From SG8-4 sp964598225 (GTDB taxonomy: Bacteria > Planctomycetota > Phycisphaerae > Sedimentisphaerales > Anaerobacaceae), in assembly GCA_964598225.1 (NCBI GenBank), contig CAZRBG010000009.1, positions 1 through 64,000 on the forward strand: a DNA stretch of 64,000 nt, in the 5' to 3' direction. How positions within the stretch are numbered: position 1 is the stretch's first letter; every line of letters begins with the position of its first letter. Shown here one piece after another: positions 60,692 through 64,000 of this stretch. The notes under the pieces are model-generated. The model saw only the letters and a program-made list of their open reading frames with translations, had not been told where the DNA came from and did no database searches. The translations under genes were made by a program, and so were the position numbers.

Positions 60692-62053
60692 ATGAGCAGT
60701 GGCAAAGCATTTTCAGTATTGATAACGGCGTTGTGTGTAATTCCGGCCTTCGGCGGCGGAATCGACGAAAGCTGGAAAGCATCTGAGGAATTAGTCGAGA
60801 GATTATCGAAAAGACGTTCCGCGACGAACTATTATGAGCGACATGTCCCAAAATACACTTTGCCTGATCCGCTGGTTATGTCCGACGGCACGAAAGTCAC
60901 AGACGCACAGCAATGGCGGACACAGCGCAGGCCGGAGATACTCGAACTATTCCGCAAGCACGTCTACGGCCGTTCGCCGCTGGGCAAGCCAGAGAACATG
61001 ACTTTCGATCTTTTCGATCTCGAAAGCAGAGCGCTTGACGGCTCAGCCACCCGAAAACAGGTCAGAGTGAACTTTGCCGCCGGCAAGAACGGGCCGGCAA
61101 TGGACATCCTGATCTATGTGCCTAATAACATTAAGAAGCCGGCCCCTGCGTTCATCCTGCTGAATTTCGGCGGAAATCAAACGATTAACTCGGATCCGGC
61201 TATTAAGCTTTCCGAAAGCTGGATGCGCCCCGGACGGAAAGGAACGGAGAATAACCGGGCAACAGAGCAGTCCCGGGGGGTAAGTTCTTCGAGCTATCCT
61301 GTCGAGAGCATCCTTAAGCGGGGTTACGCACTGGCGACGATATACTATGGCGATATCGATCCTGATTTCCATGACGGCTTCGAGAACGGCGTACACGCGA
61401 CGTTCGATAAACTCGAAAACGGCAAGAGAGCATCTGATGCATGGGGCTCGATCTGCGCCTGGGCGTGGGGGCTGAGCAGGGCAATGGACTACTTCGAGAC
61501 AGACGGCGACATCGATCACGAGGGTGTTGCGGTGCTCGGACACTCCCGGCTGGGCAAAACGGCTCTGTGGGCCGGTGCTCGGGACGAACGTTTCGCAATG
61601 GTGATCTCGAACAATTCGGGTTGCGGAGGAGCGGCTCTGAGTCGCAGACGTTATGGAGAAACAGTTGGCAGGATCAACAAGAGCTTTCCCCATTGGTTCT
61701 GCGAGAATTTCAAGAAATACAACGGCAACGAAAACGATCTGCCCGTAGACCAGCACATGCTAATATCGCTCGTTGCGCCCAGGCCGGTTTATGTTGCCAG
61801 CGCCGACAAGGACCTGTGGGCCGATCCGCGAGGCGAGTTCCTTGCATGTAAACATGCCGAACCGGTATACCGCTTGCTCGGCGCAGATGACCTCGGCGCA
61901 GACCGGATGCCGGGGCTGGATAACCCTCTCAAGACAGGTTCGATTGGCTATCACGTTCGCTCTGGGGGGCACGCACTGACAGAGTACGATTGGGGAAATT
62001 ATATGGATTTCGCAGACAGGCATTTCGGCAATCAGAGCAAATCCAGTGATTAG
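60692..62053 (+). CDS. Glucuronoyl esterase-like (CE15) secreted hydrolase
   Basis: 453 residues with a signal peptide (about 1-22) and GGAGG 6 nt before the ATG. An alpha/beta hydrolase of the CE15 type, which cleaves lignin-carbohydrate ester bonds between glucuronoxylan and lignin. The nucleophile motif is GHSRLGKT (G-x-S-R-x-G), with the catalytic His in SGGHALTEYDW near the C-terminus. Other family stretches are NFGGNQT, RGYALATIYYGDIDPDF and WGSICAWAWGLSRAMDY. Matches plant-polymer or algal polysaccharide use suggested by the GH95 pair. Confidence 0.87.
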   Translation: MSSGKAFSVLITALCVIPAFGGGIDESWKASEELVERLSKRRSATNYYERHVPKYTLPDPLVMSDGTKVTDAQQWRTQRRPEILELFRKHVYGRSPLGKPENMTFDLFDLESRALDGSATRKQVRVNFAAGKNGPAMDILIYVPNNIKKPAPAFILLNFGGNQTINSDPAIKLSESWMRPGRKGTENNRATEQSRGVSSSSYPVESILKRGYALATIYYGDIDPDFHDGFENGVHATFDKLENGKRASDAWGSICAWAWGLSRAMDYFETDGDIDHEGVAVLGHSRLGKTALWAGARDERFAMVISNNSGCGGAALSRRRYGETVGRINKSFPHWFCENFKKYNGNENDLPVDQHMLISLVAPRPVYVASADKDLWADPRGEFLACKHAEPVYRLLGADDLGADRMPGLDNPLKTGSIGYHVRSGGHALTEYDWGNYMDFADRHFGNQSKSSD

Positions 62054-62383
62054 AGTTTCATTTGCGTTGCTTATGATCGCATCGGGTGCTTTTTTGAGCC
62101 GACCCTGGCCAAATCCGGGCGGCGCCTTGAAATTTTTTCTTTTTTTTGCTTTTTTCCCCTTTTTTATTTGCACATTTTGCCTCGGCTGGATAAATTATTG
62201 GGTTTATATTAAGAAGAGCCGGTAAAAATGACGTATTCTCGTGTTCTGTCGGCATATCGAAAGGGGTGCCGAAGGAAGAGATATTGTTTTTGCATTATGG
62301 TGTTCTAACGGTTTTGGATGGATTTTTTGGCTCGATTTGCAGCAGATTTAATGCGAGCCGGTGTCCATTCTTGCATTAAGAAA
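62054..62383. other. Non-coding stretch before the tRNA
   Basis: A T-rich tract (62129-62166) follows the esterase gene. TTGCAC (62168-62173) and TAAATT (62191-62196) with a 17-base spacer are a weak promoter candidate for the tRNA-tuf unit. No gene seen. Confidence 0.35.
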
Positions 62384-62455
<72 letters not shown>

Positions 62456-62484
62456 AAATGTAAGCGGATCAAGCCGAGACGGTG

Positions 62485-62521
62485 GCTTGAAGCTGTCGGA
62501 AGTTAGCCTTGAGCTTCAAGC
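62485..62521 (+). repeat. Perfect 9-bp inverted repeat after the tRNA
   Basis: GCTTGAAGC (62485-62493) pairs with GCTTCAAGC (62513-62521), 30 bases after the tRNA. It may fold in the processed tRNA-tuf transcript. Confidence 0.6.
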
Positions 62522-62528
62522 GGCATTG

Positions 62529-62550
62529 GCGTTCGTGAAAACGCTTTTTT
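62529..62550 (+). terminator. Short intrinsic terminator or attenuator between tRNA-Thr and tuf
   Basis: GCGTT (62529-62533) pairs with AACGC (62540-62544), followed by TTTTTT. It could limit read-through from the tRNA into tuf. Confidence 0.55.
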
Positions 62551-62660
62551 GGCTTTGAGTTGACTATAAATTAGATTGGGCATCAATAATTTGAAACCTG
62601 ATACTTGGAATTTGGAATCTGAAAATCTGAACTTTACGATTATTGGAGGTTTATACGAAG

Positions 62661-63875
62661 ATGGCAAAGGCGGTATATGAACGGACAAAACCACACATCA
62701 ATATAGGAACAATCGGCCATATTGACCACGGCAAGACCACGCTAACGGCTGCGATAACAATGCGGCTGGCGCAAAAAGCCGGAGCAGGCAACGTCAAGAA
62801 ATTCGATGATATCGACAATGCTCCCGAAGAAAGGGAGCGCGGCGTTACGATCAACACAGCTCATGTGGAGTATGAGACTGAAAACCGCCATTACGCCCAC
62901 GTGGACTGCCCGGGACACGCAGACTACATCAAGAACATGATTACCGGAGCGGCCCAGATGGACGGAGCCATCCTTGTGGTGGCTGCCGGCGACGGCCCCA
63001 TGCCTCAGACCAGGGAGCATATTCTGCTTGCCCGTCAGGTTAACGTGCCCAAGATCGTGGTGTTCCTGAACAAGGTGGATCAGGTGGACGATCCCGAGTT
63101 GATCGACCTGGTGGAGCTTGAGACCAGAGACCTGCTGAATAAGTATGAGTTTCCCGGCGATGATATTCCGATCATCAGGGGATCGGCCCTGGCTGCGATG
63201 GAGTCCGAGGGCAAAGATGACGAAGCCTGTGCCTGCATCGACGATCTGGTGGCTCAGGTCGATGCTTACTTCCCCCTTCCCGAGCGTGATGTGGACAAGC
63301 CTTTCCTTATGCCGGTCGAGGACGTGTTCAGCATCAAGGGGCGCGGGACGGTCGGCACGGGGCGTGTCGAGCGCGGCGTGATCCACACAGGCAATGAGGT
63401 TGAAATTGTCGGTCTGGCCAAAGAAACGCGCAAGACCGTTGTTACCGGCGTCGAAATGTTCAACAAAACCCTCGATGAGGGCCAGGCCGGCGACAACGTG
63501 GGTCTGCTCCTTCGCGGAGTAGAGAAGAAAGAGCTTGAGCGGGGACAGGTTTGTGCCGCGCCGGGCAGTATCACGCCTCATACCAAGTTTCAGGCTGAGG
63601 TTTATGTTCTGACCAAAGAGGAAGGCGGACGTCATACGCCGTTCTTCGCCAATTACAAGCCGCAGTTCTACTTCAGAACGACCGATGTTACCGGTTCGGT
63701 TCTCGGTCTGATGAGCCGGGAAGGTAAGCCCGCTGAGATGTGTATGCCCGGGGACAACATTGCCATGGAGGTTGAGATTATCTCGCCGATCGCCATGGAA
63801 GAAGGTCTTCGATTCGCTATCCGTGAGGGCGGAAGGACCGTAGGCGCCGGCGTTGTGACCAAGGTGATCGCCTAA
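62661..63875 (+). CDS. tuf: Elongation factor Tu
   Basis: 404 residues from the ATG at 62661, with TTGGAGG about 13 nt upstream. It delivers aminoacyl-tRNA to the ribosome. GTPase motifs: GHIDHGKTT (P-loop), the effector region ending ERGVTINTAHVEYE, DCPGHADYIKNM, and NKVDQVDD; domains 2 and 3 are complete (RGTVGTGRVERG, GDNVGLLLRGV, PQFYFRTTDVTG). An intact, highly conserved housekeeping gene. Confidence 0.98.
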   Translation: MAKAVYERTKPHINIGTIGHIDHGKTTLTAAITMRLAQKAGAGNVKKFDDIDNAPEERERGVTINTAHVEYETENRHYAHVDCPGHADYIKNMITGAAQMDGAILVVAAGDGPMPQTREHILLARQVNVPKIVVFLNKVDQVDDPELIDLVELETRDLLNKYEFPGDDIPIIRGSALAAMESEGKDDEACACIDDLVAQVDAYFPLPERDVDKPFLMPVEDVFSIKGRGTVGTGRVERGVIHTGNEVEIVGLAKETRKTVVTGVEMFNKTLDEGQAGDNVGLLLRGVEKKELERGQVCAAPGSITPHTKFQAEVYVLTKEEGGRHTPFFANYKPQFYFRTTDVTGSVLGLMSREGKPAEMCMPGDNIAMEVEIISPIAMEEGLRFAIREGGRTVGAGVVTKVIA

Positions 63876-64000
63876 AAAGTTACTCGGTAAACTGCGAGCG
63901 TCAAAACCAGTATTCACACCGGCCAAACGTATCCCGGTGGGCTATTCGCACGGCGGATAAGATGGCTTGGCTTATCGGTTGTGCTTAGTTGGGACGAATC
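63876..64000. other. Window end, nothing recognised
   Basis: The 125 bases after tuf contain no gene start or RNA gene that I can support. Confidence 0.4.

Overview
The window reads like a chromosomal segment of a Planctomycetota bacterium, most likely of the Phycisphaerae (inference from gene content, not a phylogeny). Pointers are a pseudopilin-type protein with an H-x9-DG-like motif, a PEP-CTERM-type surface protein, a DUF1844 protein beside smpB, a large bat (aerotolerance) operon, tandem GH95 fucosidases with lipoprotein signals, a GlnRS, and many Asp-Pro-Asn linkers. Gene density is high and housekeeping genes dominate. I see no prophage, IS element or CRISPR array.

Layout. 1-6 kb: a phosphatase-superfamily/methyltransferase fusion, a DEAD-box helicase with a tiny basic partner, and a pseudopilin carrying a C-terminal Hint (hedgehog/intein-like) domain behind a 400-nt leader. 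6-15 kb: smpB, DUF1844, trpC, a GerMN protein, glnS preceded by an mntA-hepT toxin-antitoxin pair, a candidate small RNA or attenuator, psd-pssA (phosphatidylethanolamine synthesis), and a PilZ protein. 15-24 kb: two GH95 enzymes, an aldo/keto reductase, purB, pyrE and alanine dehydrogenase. 24-28 kb: lactate permease plus LarA-type lactate racemase. 28-38.4 kb: moxR, DUF58, PpiC, DUF4381-like, batA, batB, batC, batD and batE in one direction, followed by a decayed gene. 39-43 kb (minus): discoidin-like lipoprotein, Agl23-like membrane glycosyltransferase and ApbE. 43-50 kb: PEP-CTERM protein, ZU5-like secreted protein, dtd, a short-chain dehydrogenase, a secreted ankyrin protein, and parB with two perfect parS sites. 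51-64 kb: glycerate kinase; a minus operon of beta-propeller, lipoprotein, galE and ROK kinase; a xerC/D-type recombinase; a HEAT-repeat protein; a CE15-type esterase; tRNA-Thr(GGT) and tuf.

How the genes fit together. Carbohydrate use is a theme (GH95 pair, CE15, GalE, ROK kinase, glycerate kinase). So is lactate/alanine to pyruvate metabolism (ald, lctP, larA). The bat operon probably serves envelope or stress homeostasis. Promoters of the TTGACA-17-TATAAT type can be read directly in front of several units.

The most unusual points are the pseudopilin-Hint fusion, the phosphatase-methyltransferase fusion whose phosphatase half appears to have lost both aspartates of one metal site, the terminator-ended small RNA candidate with an anti-Shine-Dalgarno segment, and small palindromic repeats that sit inside or at the N-termini of coding sequences (apbE, batC, the first GH95 gene).
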